Assembly: GCA_947501105.1 (NCBI GenBank) | Contig: CANMUP010000005.1 | Location: 62,001 to 126,000 of the forward strand | DNA: 64,000 nucleotides | From: an uncultured Flaviramulus sp. | GTDB taxonomy: Bacteria > Bacteroidota > Bacteroidia > Flavobacteriales > Flavobacteriaceae | Direction: 5' to 3' | Shown: piece after piece, positions 27,020 to 35,332 of the stretch | Layout: each line of letters starts with the position of its first letter | How positions within the stretch are numbered: the stretch's first letter is position 1 | Position numbers and translations under genes: made by a program | The notes under the pieces: model-generated | Databases searched by the model: none | Seen by the model: the letters and a program-made list of their open reading frames with translations, nothing else | What the model was told of the DNA's origin: nothing

Positions 27020-28069
27020 ATGGCAGATATTGCAATTCGACATAATCAAAACCCTTTATTGTCTCCCAAAGATTTAGACCCTAGCAATGAAAACATGATG
27101 ATTGAATGTTTGCTAAATCCGGGCGTGTTTGAATTTAATGAAAAAACAGGGCTTCTAGTAAGGGTAGCAGAGCGCACAGTTCAAAAAGAAGGTGTCATGT
27201 CTGTACCAATTTACAATGATTTTGGTAAAGTTGAAATTTTGGATTTCGATTTAAATGATTCAAAGCTAGATGCGTCTGATGCCAGAGTTATCAATTATGA
27301 TGGCACAGATTATTTAACAACCATATCCCACCTTAGATTACTTTTTAGTGATGACGGAATTAATTTTGAAGTTTCAGAAATGTATCCTTCACTTTTTGGA
27401 GAAGGTGAATATGAAAGTTATGGCATTGAAGATTGTAGGGTTTCAAAAATTGACAACACATATTATTTAACCTATACCATGGTATCACCAAATGGTGTAG
27501 GCGTAGGGTTAAGGACTACTAAAGATTGGAAAAACTTTGAAAAGAAAGGCATGATTTTTAGTCCACACAATAAAGATTGCGCCATTTTTGAAGAAAAAAT
27601 AAATGGAAAATACTACGCTTTGCATAGACCAAGCAGTCCAGAGCTTGGGGGAAATTACATCTGGCTCTCAGAGTCCCCAGATAGCATCCATTGGGGTAAT
27701 CATAAATGTATAGCAAAAACAAGAAATGGAAAGTTTGATAGCAAACGGTTAGGCGCTGGAGCAGCACCTATTAAAACAGATAAAGGCTGGTTAATGATTT
27801 ATCATGGAGCAACAGAGGTACATCGCTATTGTTTAGGAGCCATACTATTGGATTTAAAAGATCCTTCAATAGTAATTGCACGTTCCAAAGAACCAATTAT
27901 GGAACCTATTGCAACATACGAAAAAACCGGTTTTTTTGGCAATGTTGTTTTTACCAATGGACATATTGTTGATGGAGATACCATCAAAATTTATTACGGA
28001 GCGTCAGACGAACATGTTTGTCTTGCAAATTGCTCAATTAACCAAATATTGAAAACACTTGAAAAATAA
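27020..28069 (+). CDS. GH130 family glycoside phosphorylase or beta-mannosidase
   Basis: A 349-residue five-bladed beta-propeller protein without a signal peptide, so cytoplasmic. GH130 members phosphorolyse beta-mannosides, or hydrolyse beta-1,2-mannosides in some subfamilies. The catalytic Asp is Asp138 in YGIEDCRVS; most relatives have EDPR at this spot, here a Cys replaces Pro. Other landmarks are ALHRPSSPELGG, KRLGAGAAPIKTDKGWLMIYHGATE and GFFGNVVFTNGHI. I cannot decide phosphorylase from hydrolase by eye. It overlaps the MFS gene by one base (TAATG), so the imported disaccharide would be cleaved inside the cell. Confidence 0.9.
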   Translation: MADIAIRHNQNPLLSPKDLDPSNENMMIECLLNPGVFEFNEKTGLLVRVAERTVQKEGVMSVPIYNDFGKVEILDFDLNDSKLDASDARVINYDGTDYLTTISHLRLLFSDDGINFEVSEMYPSLFGEGEYESYGIEDCRVSKIDNTYYLTYTMVSPNGVGVGLRTTKDWKNFEKKGMIFSPHNKDCAIFEEKINGKYYALHRPSSPELGGNYIWLSESPDSIHWGNHKCIAKTRNGKFDSKRLGAGAAPIKTDKGWLMIYHGATEVHRYCLGAILLDLKDPSIVIARSKEPIMEPIATYEKTGFFGNVVFTNGHIVDGDTIKIYYGASDEHVCLANCSINQILKTLEK

Positions 28070-29382
28070 TGGGAAAATTGGCAGGAGTAGGACTAAAAGA
28101 TTTTACTAGAAGCGCAAAAATACTGATACTTACCAATACTATTTACGCTTTTGTATTACCAGTAATCGACATTTTTGTAGCTTCATATATCATGAGAAAC
28201 TCAGATGACCCATCCAAAGTTATTTTATATCAACTGGCAATTTATGTAGGTATCCCTATTACTTTTTTTATAAATGGCTTTTTATTAAACACCATTAATA
28301 TCAAAAGATTATTTTCTTTAGGAATGATATTAAGTGGTGTTTCCATGGTTTTTATGATGTCTTTGGATGAAATAAATTATACAGGAATAGCTATAGCTGG
28401 TTTAATTATGGGAATGTCTTTTGGTTTATATTGGGCAAATAGAGATTATTTAGTGCTTGCTACTACAAAAGACAAAACACGAAATTTTTATTATGGCTTA
28501 GAAACATTTCTTTATACAATTATTGCGTCTATAGTACCTGTAATGATTGGATGGTTCTTAATAAACGGAAATGAAGTAGAAGGTGAAATTTCAAATGATG
28601 CTGTTAATTCAGGGTATAGGATTATAACAATGATAGTTTTTGGAATCACCATTTTAGCATCTATTGTATTTCATTTTGGAACCTATGAAAAACCAAAGAG
28701 TGAAAAGTTTTTGTACTTTACATTTCATAAACTTTGGAAAAAAATGCTTCAATTAGCAGTATTAAAAGGATTGGCACAAGGTTTTATTGTTACAGCACCT
28801 GCCATGTTGATGATGAAATTTTTCCACTCAGAAGGTGCATTGGGTTCGGCCATTTCAATTGGAGCTGTTATAGCTGCAGTAATTATGCTTGTTTTAGGTA
28901 AAATATCTAAACCAAAACATCGTTTAATAATTTTTTCAGTAGGGCTCATTTGCTTTTTCTTAGCATCATTTTTTAATGGTTTGCTTTTTAATACAACAGG
29001 TGTTATCATATTCATGTTTTTATTATTAATATCTAGACCTGTTCTTGATATTGCTTATTTTCCTATTCAATTAAAAGTCATAGATTTATTGTCTTCCATT
29101 GAAAACAGAAATGAGTTTTCTTATATTCTAAATCATGAATTCGGGTTGTTTGTCGGTCGTTTTTTAGGAGCTGTCACTTTTTTAGTAATCGCCTTTTATA
29201 TAAATACAGACATTGCATTAAGATATGCTTTATTAATTATAGGAATACTTCAATTACTATCAATAATCATTGCGAAACAGCTTTTAAAACAACAAGAAGT
29301 ATTAGAAAAAGAAACATTAGCGACTAAAAAGATATTCACCACTCAAAGTGAAGATTCTGTAGGTGCTATAACGGTTCAATAA
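28069..29382 (+). CDS. MFS sugar transporter of the GH130 locus
   Basis: A 437-residue protein with about 12 helices in the inner membrane. The segment LIMGMSFGLYWANRDYLVLATTKDKTRNFYYGLETF resembles the loop 2-3 region of MFS proteins found with GH130 genes. It most likely moves the periplasmic disaccharide into the cytoplasm for the GH130 enzyme, whose stop codon overlaps its start. There is no cellobiose epimerase nearby, unlike in mannosyl-glucose operons. Confidence 0.88.
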   Translation: MGKLAGVGLKDFTRSAKILILTNTIYAFVLPVIDIFVASYIMRNSDDPSKVILYQLAIYVGIPITFFINGFLLNTINIKRLFSLGMILSGVSMVFMMSLDEINYTGIAIAGLIMGMSFGLYWANRDYLVLATTKDKTRNFYYGLETFLYTIIASIVPVMIGWFLINGNEVEGEISNDAVNSGYRIITMIVFGITILASIVFHFGTYEKPKSEKFLYFTFHKLWKKMLQLAVLKGLAQGFIVTAPAMLMMKFFHSEGALGSAISIGAVIAAVIMLVLGKISKPKHRLIIFSVGLICFFLASFFNGLLFNTTGVIIFMFLLLISRPVLDIAYFPIQLKVIDLLSSIENRNEFSYILNHEFGLFVGRFLGAVTFLVIAFYINTDIALRYALLIIGILQLLSIIIAKQLLKQQEVLEKETLATKKIFTTQSEDSVGAITVQ

Positions 29383-29403
29383 AAAAAGAAGCCTATTTGA
29401 CAG

Positions 29404-31161
29404 ATGAAAACACTTAAAATGAAATATATTATAGTTTTAATGATTGGCTTAGGTTTTTATTCATGCAAAACCGAACCATCAAAATTCACTTTAGAAAACC
29501 CTATCAATCAACTTCAATTGAGTCGAATTGATTCCATGCCTAATTTACCTAAACCATTTAAAATTATCGACTTCAATCAGATAGCAAAAGATTATGATAG
29601 ATTAGTTTACGACCCAAACCAAACAGGAATGTATTGGCCCTTAATCTGGAAAGACAATTCTCGTAAAAATATAGACCAAGAAACCTATGGGATTTATACA
29701 GCAATGGGTGATGTTAGACAGGGAATAGAACATTATGATGGTATTTTTCATGAATCTTTGGCGAGTATTGGCTCTGTATTAGGGAGCAGTTTGGTAGGTA
29801 TAGATAAATCTAGCCAGAATGGTGAAAATTATACCGGTATGCTAAAAAATTATTTCAATTCTGAGACAGAATGGAATATTATAATGAATAATACGTGTCC
29901 AGAAGTTGCTCAATTAGGAGGAGGTTATGCACGCGATTGGTGGTATGATGTGTATCCCAACGTTATGTTTTATGCGGTTGCAGATTTTTATCCAAACGAA
30001 AAAGGTTATGAACCAATTTTACGATCTGTGGCAGATAAATTTTTTGAGGCTGATGCTGTTTTAAGTGGCAATTACGAATACTCTTTTTTTAATTACGCCA
30101 CTATGGAACCAACTAAAAATTGGATTTGTGGACAAGAAGATGTGGCTGCAGGGCATGCTTATGTATTGTATTCCGCCTATCAAAAATTTAACGACCCAAA
30201 ATATTTACAAGGAGCAAAATCATCATTAGAAGCACTTTTAAAGCAGAAAGAAAATAGGTTTTATGAAATATTAATGCCTTTTGGAGCATATGTAGCAGCC
30301 AGATTAAATGCCGAAGAAGGAACCAATTATGACTATTCAAAAATATTAGATTGGACTTTTGATGGCACCTCGGTTTGTAGAGAAGGATGGGGGGTTTTGG
30401 TTGACAATTGGAATGGTTATGATGTTTCTGGTATTGTAGGAAGTACAGTTCATAATGGAGGGTTTGGCTTTTTAATGAATACCTATGATACTATGTGGCC
30501 ATTAGTGCCTATGGTTAGATACGATCAGCGCTATGCAAATGCTATAGGGAAATGGATGTTAAATGCCGCAAATGCATCTCGCCTATTTTATCCAAATGAA
30601 ATTCCAGATGAGCATCAAACAATTCCTGAGGAAAAAGAACATACTAAAGGCGTCATTGCATATGAAGGCCTTATCAAAAGTTCTCATTATGAAGAGGAAG
30701 GCTTGTATTTAGACTTAAAAGCTCCTATTGCAATAGGAGATGGAATGAAATGGAACAAAGACAACCCTAAAGTGTCTCAATTCAGTGTTTATGGAAGTGG
30801 ACATGTAGGCATTGCCGGAGCCATTATTTCAAGAACAAATGTTGATAATATCTTGCAATTAGATTTATTGGCAACAGATTTTTATAAATCCGAAGCACAT
30901 CCTTCTTATCTATATTATAATCCAAATCCAGAAGTTAAACAAGTGATTATTTCAACAGGAGAACAAGAATTAAAGATTTATGACGCCATTCAAAGAGCAT
31001 TTATTGCTGAAAATGTAACAGGCAATTTTTCTTTTAATGTAGCTAAAGAGCATTCATCTTTATTAATTTTTGTTCCTCAAGGTGCTATTGTTTCAGAGAG
31101 AAACGGAAAGTTATATGCCGATGATGTAGTGATAGATTATCATTATAGATTGAAAGTATAG
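29404..31161 (+). CDS. Large lipoprotein of unknown family, possible alpha/alpha-barrel glycosidase
   Basis: A 585-residue lipoprotein (lipobox FYSC, Cys at about residue 21). I do not recognise the family. The middle 300 residues look like repeated helical pairs with aromatic and acidic clusters: GGGYARDWWYDVYPNVMFYAVADFY, ICGQEDVAAGHAYVLYSAYQKF and REGWGVLVDNWNGYDVSGIVGSTVHNGGFGF, reminiscent of six-hairpin glycosidase toroids. The last 90 residues read as a beta-sandwich ending LYADDVVIDYHYRL. It is located between the MFS gene and a broken GH13 gene, so it may be the periplasmic or surface enzyme producing the GH130 substrate. Functional assignment is inference only. Confidence 0.6.
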   Translation: MKTLKMKYIIVLMIGLGFYSCKTEPSKFTLENPINQLQLSRIDSMPNLPKPFKIIDFNQIAKDYDRLVYDPNQTGMYWPLIWKDNSRKNIDQETYGIYTAMGDVRQGIEHYDGIFHESLASIGSVLGSSLVGIDKSSQNGENYTGMLKNYFNSETEWNIIMNNTCPEVAQLGGGYARDWWYDVYPNVMFYAVADFYPNEKGYEPILRSVADKFFEADAVLSGNYEYSFFNYATMEPTKNWICGQEDVAAGHAYVLYSAYQKFNDPKYLQGAKSSLEALLKQKENRFYEILMPFGAYVAARLNAEEGTNYDYSKILDWTFDGTSVCREGWGVLVDNWNGYDVSGIVGSTVHNGGFGFLMNTYDTMWPLVPMVRYDQRYANAIGKWMLNAANASRLFYPNEIPDEHQTIPEEKEHTKGVIAYEGLIKSSHYEEEGLYLDLKAPIAIGDGMKWNKDNPKVSQFSVYGSGHVGIAGAIISRTNVDNILQLDLLATDFYKSEAHPSYLYYNPNPEVKQVIISTGEQELKIYDAIQRAFIAENVTGNFSFNVAKEHSSLLIFVPQGAIVSERNGKLYADDVVIDYHYRLKV

Positions 31162-31164
31162 AAC

Positions 31165-31521
31165 ATGAAAGCAGTTGTTCCTTTTATTTTATTTTTAGTA
31201 ATGATTTCTTCTTGCAATTCAAAGATTATTTCAGATTCATCAAAGAAAACATGGTGGAAAGAGACTGTTTTTTATGAAATTTATATGCCTAGTTATAAAG
31301 ACGGCGATAATGATGGTTATAGCGATTTTAAAGGATTAACATCAAAGTTAGATTATATTGAAAAGCTTGGAGTTAAGGGGATTTGGTTAACACCTTTTCT
31401 TCAATCACCAAAAGTTGATAACGGATATGATGTTTCTGATTATTATGCTATCGACTCAACTTATGGCACTCTGGAAGATTTTAAACATTTCTTAGAAGAG
31501 AATGATAAAACTGGTATTTAA
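31165..31521 (+). pseudogene. GH13 alpha-glucosidase-like gene truncated after 118 codons
   Basis: The N-terminus is a lipoprotein signal (MISSCNSK) followed by the beginning of a GH13 barrel: WWKETVFYEIYMPSYKDGDNDGYSDFKGL, LDYIEKLGVKGIWLTPFLQSP and NGYDVSDYYAIDSTYGTLEDFKHFL, as in oligo-1,6-glucosidases. The frame stops right after ENDKTGI, where intact relatives continue into the first catalytic-region strand. About 400 residues with all three catalytic residues are absent. It is not an amber-type break with the rest following: the downstream DNA is unrelated. Confidence 0.88.
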
Positions 31522-31763
31522 AAATTAATAACTTTAATAAAAAAGAAATAAAAAACTTGCAACCCAAATGTAAACGGACTTTCTTATTAAGTAAATAAGA
31601 AGGGTTAACCAATATTGAAATTGCAGAACAACTTAATGTATCTATTAAAACTGTTGAAGCTCAAATAACCAAAGCGTTTTCAATTATACGTAAAAAAGTG
31701 GGTAATAAAACCAATGGTATTTTGTTTTTACTTTTTGGAAAACGCGAAATAGTTACTATTTAG
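31522..31763 (+). pseudogene. 3' remnant of an ECF sigma factor (FecI-like) with an internal stop
   Basis: Reading the frame that ends at 31763 gives KKEIKNLQPKCKRTFLLSK, then TAA, then EGLTNIEIAEQLNVSIKT, then VEAQITKAFSIIRKKVG. This is region 4 of a FecI-type RNA polymerase sigma-70 factor, as found with anti-sigma/SusC/SusD units in Bacteroidota. The stop at about 31605 replaces a codon usually Lys or Arg. Region 2 and the start are missing, and no anti-sigma or SusC gene follows. The fragment touches the broken GH13 gene, so one deletion may have removed both missing parts. Confidence 0.75.
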
Positions 31764-31778
31764 CAAATATAATAGTCA

Positions 31779-33446
31779 CTAATTTATTGTTTTTTCCAAC
31801 AGTACTAACTCATATTCAGTATTAAAAACCACTTTGCCTTTTTTAACAATAACCGTTTTACCGCTATAAGCATCATTTAAAATTTCACCATCTTTAAATA
31901 CTTTAGAAACATCTAACGCTTTTTTTCCTTTTGGTAAATCTAAACCAATTACTACCAGATCAATATAATTGTCTTTTGAAAAACTTCTGCTAAACAGGTA
32001 TGGTTCTTTTGAAATCATTTGATGAATTCCTGCTCCTATAGCTGGATGATTTGCTCTAAATTGTCCTAACTTTTGCCAATGTTTTATAATATTTTTGGTT
32101 TGTACATCATTAGTAATAGCATTCCAATTCATGAAAGAACGTAATGTAGCATCACCTTCTGTACCTTCTATAATTAATGATCGTGCAGATTCATCGCCAT
32201 AATATACTTGAGAAGTGCCTGGGGCAAGTAACAATTTTGTTGCCGTTTCGAAGGGCTTTTCGCGAGTAGCATCAAAAGGCTGTCCGTCATCATGCGATGA
32301 TAAATAATTTAAAGTGCCATAACCTTTTAAATCGTTATTTAGATATTTTGAATAATTAGTAAACAACGTTTCGTAATCTTGCTGTGCTACATTCCATTTG
32401 AACTGAAAATTGATAAGGCTTTGAAAGGCACTATCAAAATAATTTACTTTTTTATCTCCAAAATCGAAATACTTCCCTGTGTTAATACCATAGTTATAAA
32501 CCTCTCCTACTAAATAGAATTTATTGTCATCTAAAACTTTATCTGGATGATTTTTTTTGTATTCAGTAAAAGCATAATCACATTCAGCCTTAAATTCTTG
32601 CCATACATATTCTTCGGTATGTTTTACGGTATCTACTCGGTATCCATCAATACCAAATTCAGTAATATAATCTGTTAACCATTTCATGATATAAAAACGT
32701 GGTGCTCGCGGATGTCCAGTTCTTTTAAAAAATGCATCAAGTTCTGCTACTTCTTGCTCGTAACGTCCTTCTTTTTTCCATTTTTCGACTAATTGCAGTG
32801 GTAATTCCACAGACTCATTACTTTCTGTTTTTATATCTGGAAGGTTTTTAACTAAGGTACAGGTTATTGTATTTTCGTAGTTATTGTATTCACATTTTGG
32901 TTCCGTACGCACCCAATCACTCGGCCATACAGGATCCTTTTCCGTTACTGGTCCAGTATGATTTATAACAGCATCTAATAAAATTCTAATATTATTTTTA
33001 TGTGCTACTTGCACTAATTTTTTCAAGTCAGCTTTAGTCCCTAAATTAGGCTCAATGGCAGTCCAATCGCTAGTCCAATAACCATGAAACCCATAAGTAA
33101 CCCCTGTTCCTTCATCTGTTCCTCCATGAATTTGTTCTACAATAGGCGTCATCCAAATAGCATTGATTCCTAAACTGGTGAAATATCCTTCTTCAATTTT
33201 TTGAGTAATCCCTTTTAAATCACCCCCTTCAAAACCACGAAGCTTACCTGTTTCAAGGTTTCTATTAAAATTAATATCGTTTGAAACATCTCCATTGTTA
33301 AAACGATCAGTCAACAAAAAATAAACGTTAGCAGCCTCCCAAACAAATGGTGCTTTAGTTTCTTCTACAGTTAACTTTTGATTGTTTTTTTTTCCGCAGC
33401 CAATGAATATTAAACCTAATAAAATTCCAATTACTAATTGCCTCAT
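31779..33446 (-). CDS. GH13 alpha-amylase-family lipoprotein (distal gene of the maltose operon)
   Basis: A 555-residue lipoprotein (lipobox FIGC at residues 14-17) with a full GH13 barrel. Family regions are DAVINHTGP, GIDGYRVDTVKH with the nucleophile Asp, FYLVGEVYNYG with the acid/base Glu and LSSHDDGQPF with the third Asp. It resembles SusG-like or MalS-like alpha-amylases acting on malto-oligosaccharides; an outer-membrane or periplasmic site fits the lipid anchor. It is the last of eight genes in a run with spacers of 1-60 bp. The next frame upstream ends one base before its start codon. Confidence 0.93.
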   Translation of the reverse strand: MRQLVIGILLGLIFIGCGKKNNQKLTVEETKAPFVWEAANVYFLLTDRFNNGDVSNDINFNRNLETGKLRGFEGGDLKGITQKIEEGYFTSLGINAIWMTPIVEQIHGGTDEGTGVTYGFHGYWTSDWTAIEPNLGTKADLKKLVQVAHKNNIRILLDAVINHTGPVTEKDPVWPSDWVRTEPKCEYNNYENTITCTLVKNLPDIKTESNESVELPLQLVEKWKKEGRYEQEVAELDAFFKRTGHPRAPRFYIMKWLTDYITEFGIDGYRVDTVKHTEEYVWQEFKAECDYAFTEYKKNHPDKVLDDNKFYLVGEVYNYGINTGKYFDFGDKKVNYFDSAFQSLINFQFKWNVAQQDYETLFTNYSKYLNNDLKGYGTLNYLSSHDDGQPFDATREKPFETATKLLLAPGTSQVYYGDESARSLIIEGTEGDATLRSFMNWNAITNDVQTKNIIKHWQKLGQFRANHPAIGAGIHQMISKEPYLFSRSFSKDNYIDLVVIGLDLPKGKKALDVSKVFKDGEILNDAYSGKTVIVKKGKVVFNTEYELVLLEKTIN

Positions 33447-33447
33447 G

Positions 33448-35328
33448 CTATTGCAGTTTTAAGATGAATGATTCTAAAGAATTTATTTTAACACTAATTT
33501 CTCCAACACCATTTTCAATAATCAAATCTGTTGAAAATTGTTTATATAATTGATCTTCAACTTTATATTTGCTTTTATCCAAATTCCATGTATCAATAAT
33601 ATTTTTTGGGATTTTTAAATTGAATTCATAGTCATTATCAGAATCAAAATTAGAAATAATGACAAGTTTTTCCGTATCACCCCAACGTACAAAAGATAAT
33701 ACTTTATCATTATAACCTTCAATGTGTTCTCGATTATATAAATGAATATCTTGATAGGCACCTGTAAGTGCAGAGCTATTAATAGTAAAGTTTAATAATC
33801 GCTTATAAAAATTACGTAAGGTTTTCTCTTCATCACTTAATTGCCCACCATCAAATTGTTTGTTATTTACCCAACGTTGGTGCGCTGGAACACCCACATA
33901 ATCAAAAATTGAAGTACGTGTAGGATCTCCAAAGCCTGTTTCCTCCGAACCATCCTCTCCTACTTCTTGTGCAAAATACACCATAGTTGGTGATGTACTT
34001 ATTGTAGCAGAAACTACCATAGCTGGCTTTCCTTTTTTAGCATCTCCTGCAAAATCTGGACTTGCTATACGTTGCTCATCATGGTTTTCTAAAAAGTGAA
34101 GCATTTGATGCTCAATATCTTTTAAATCTGTTTGAATTGGAGGTATATTATCTGTTTTTCCATGCCCTTGCATGATATGCTTAATGGTATCATATAATTG
34201 GACTTTATCATACAAATAATCCATTTTCCCTTTTTTAATATAATCTCTATATAAACTTGGGTTATAGACTTCGGCTAATAAAAAGGCGTCCTGATTTTTC
34301 ATTTTAATTGACGAATTCATATAACTCCAAAATTCTACAGGTACCATTTCTGCCATATCGTAACGAAACCCGTCTACATCCATTTCAATCCAATACAGTG
34401 CAATATCTTTAAATTTTGTCCACGAACTTGGAACTGTTTTGTCTTTCCAAAATTCAAAGTGCTTTTTATAACTTTCATTTTCAAATCCATTTGGAAGCGT
34501 ATCGAAATCTTTTCTCCCATCTGGACTAACACCATAATTAATTTTTACAGTTTCGTACCAATCTCCCATATTTGGTTGAGATAATCGTGAGCCATTACCT
34601 GTCCATTTTGCAGGAACCTCTTCAAACTTTCCATCTACTAAAGGATGATTCTCTTTGCCTAAGGGCGAATAATCGTGTTCCCAAATAGGTACTTTAAAAG
34701 CTTCGTTTGGGCTATAATAAAAATTATTATCAACATGGTAAACTACTGATTTATCATCGGTAGCACCAAAATCTTTAACTCCTTTTGGGTTTGTTAACCC
34801 TTGATAGTTTCTGGCAATATGATTGGGAACAATATCAATAATGACTTTTAATCCAGCCTCGTGAGAACGTTTAATAAGTGCTTTAAATTCTTCTAACCTG
34901 TTTTCTGGGTTTTCAGCTAAATCTGGATTAACATTATAATAATCCTTTACAGCGTAAGGAGAACCTGCTCTTCCTTTTACAACATCTGGATCATCATTAG
35001 AGATTCCATACTTTGTATAATCTGTAATCACATCATGATGTGGCACACCAGTATACCAAATGTGCGTTACACCTAATTCTTTAATTTCTTTTAATGCTTT
35101 AGGTGTAAAATCATTAAACTTGCCAACCCCGTTTTCTTCAATTGTTCCCCACGGCTTATTTGTTGTATTTGTATTTCCAAACAAACGTGTAAATACCTGA
35201 TATACTACTTTCTTATTCTTTATCTCTTTTTTGTTAGGTATAGATTCAAGAACTGGGCTCGTTTCTTTTTTACACCCAACGCACATCAAGAAAAGGAGAA
35301 TTATTATGTGTATATATTGCTTATTCAT
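33448..35328 (-). CDS. GH13 alpha-amylase-family lipoprotein
   Basis: A 626-residue lipoprotein (lipobox CVGC at about residue 19). The GH13 regions are IIDIVPNHIAR, VDGFRYDMAEMVP, AFLLAEVYNP and LENHDEQRI, with all three acids present. The N-terminal VVYQVFTRLFGNTNTTNKPWG is of the type seen in Bacteroidota alpha-amylases beside GH31 and GH65 genes. A long insertion around residues 180-270 in the barrel (WTGNGSRLSQPNMGDWY) is specific to this subgroup. Likely substrate: malto-oligosaccharides or limit dextrins in the periplasm. Confidence 0.93.
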   Translation of the reverse strand: MNKQYIHIIILLFLMCVGCKKETSPVLESIPNKKEIKNKKVVYQVFTRLFGNTNTTNKPWGTIEENGVGKFNDFTPKALKEIKELGVTHIWYTGVPHHDVITDYTKYGISNDDPDVVKGRAGSPYAVKDYYNVNPDLAENPENRLEEFKALIKRSHEAGLKVIIDIVPNHIARNYQGLTNPKGVKDFGATDDKSVVYHVDNNFYYSPNEAFKVPIWEHDYSPLGKENHPLVDGKFEEVPAKWTGNGSRLSQPNMGDWYETVKINYGVSPDGRKDFDTLPNGFENESYKKHFEFWKDKTVPSSWTKFKDIALYWIEMDVDGFRYDMAEMVPVEFWSYMNSSIKMKNQDAFLLAEVYNPSLYRDYIKKGKMDYLYDKVQLYDTIKHIMQGHGKTDNIPPIQTDLKDIEHQMLHFLENHDEQRIASPDFAGDAKKGKPAMVVSATISTSPTMVYFAQEVGEDGSEETGFGDPTRTSIFDYVGVPAHQRWVNNKQFDGGQLSDEEKTLRNFYKRLLNFTINSSALTGAYQDIHLYNREHIEGYNDKVLSFVRWGDTEKLVIISNFDSDNDYEFNLKIPKNIIDTWNLDKSKYKVEDQLYKQFSTDLIIENGVGEISVKINSLESFILKLQ

Positions 35329-35332
35329 AAAG

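Noticed and set aside
31165-31521. A functional 118-residue secreted protein
   Set aside because: It is plainly the front of a GH13 barrel ending in mid-fold, with no catalytic residues; a pseudogene is the better reading.
17620-31763. A genomic island inserted at ssrA, covering the GH130 locus
   Set aside because: ssrA is a common integration site, but I found no integrase, no duplicated ssrA 3' end at the other boundary, and the ssrA terminator is intact.
31750-31781. Inverted repeat TAGTTACTATT/AATAGTCACTA as a terminator for the mal operon
   Set aside because: The stem has a mismatch, overlaps the last stop codon and has no T-run on the relevant strand; not strong enough to call.
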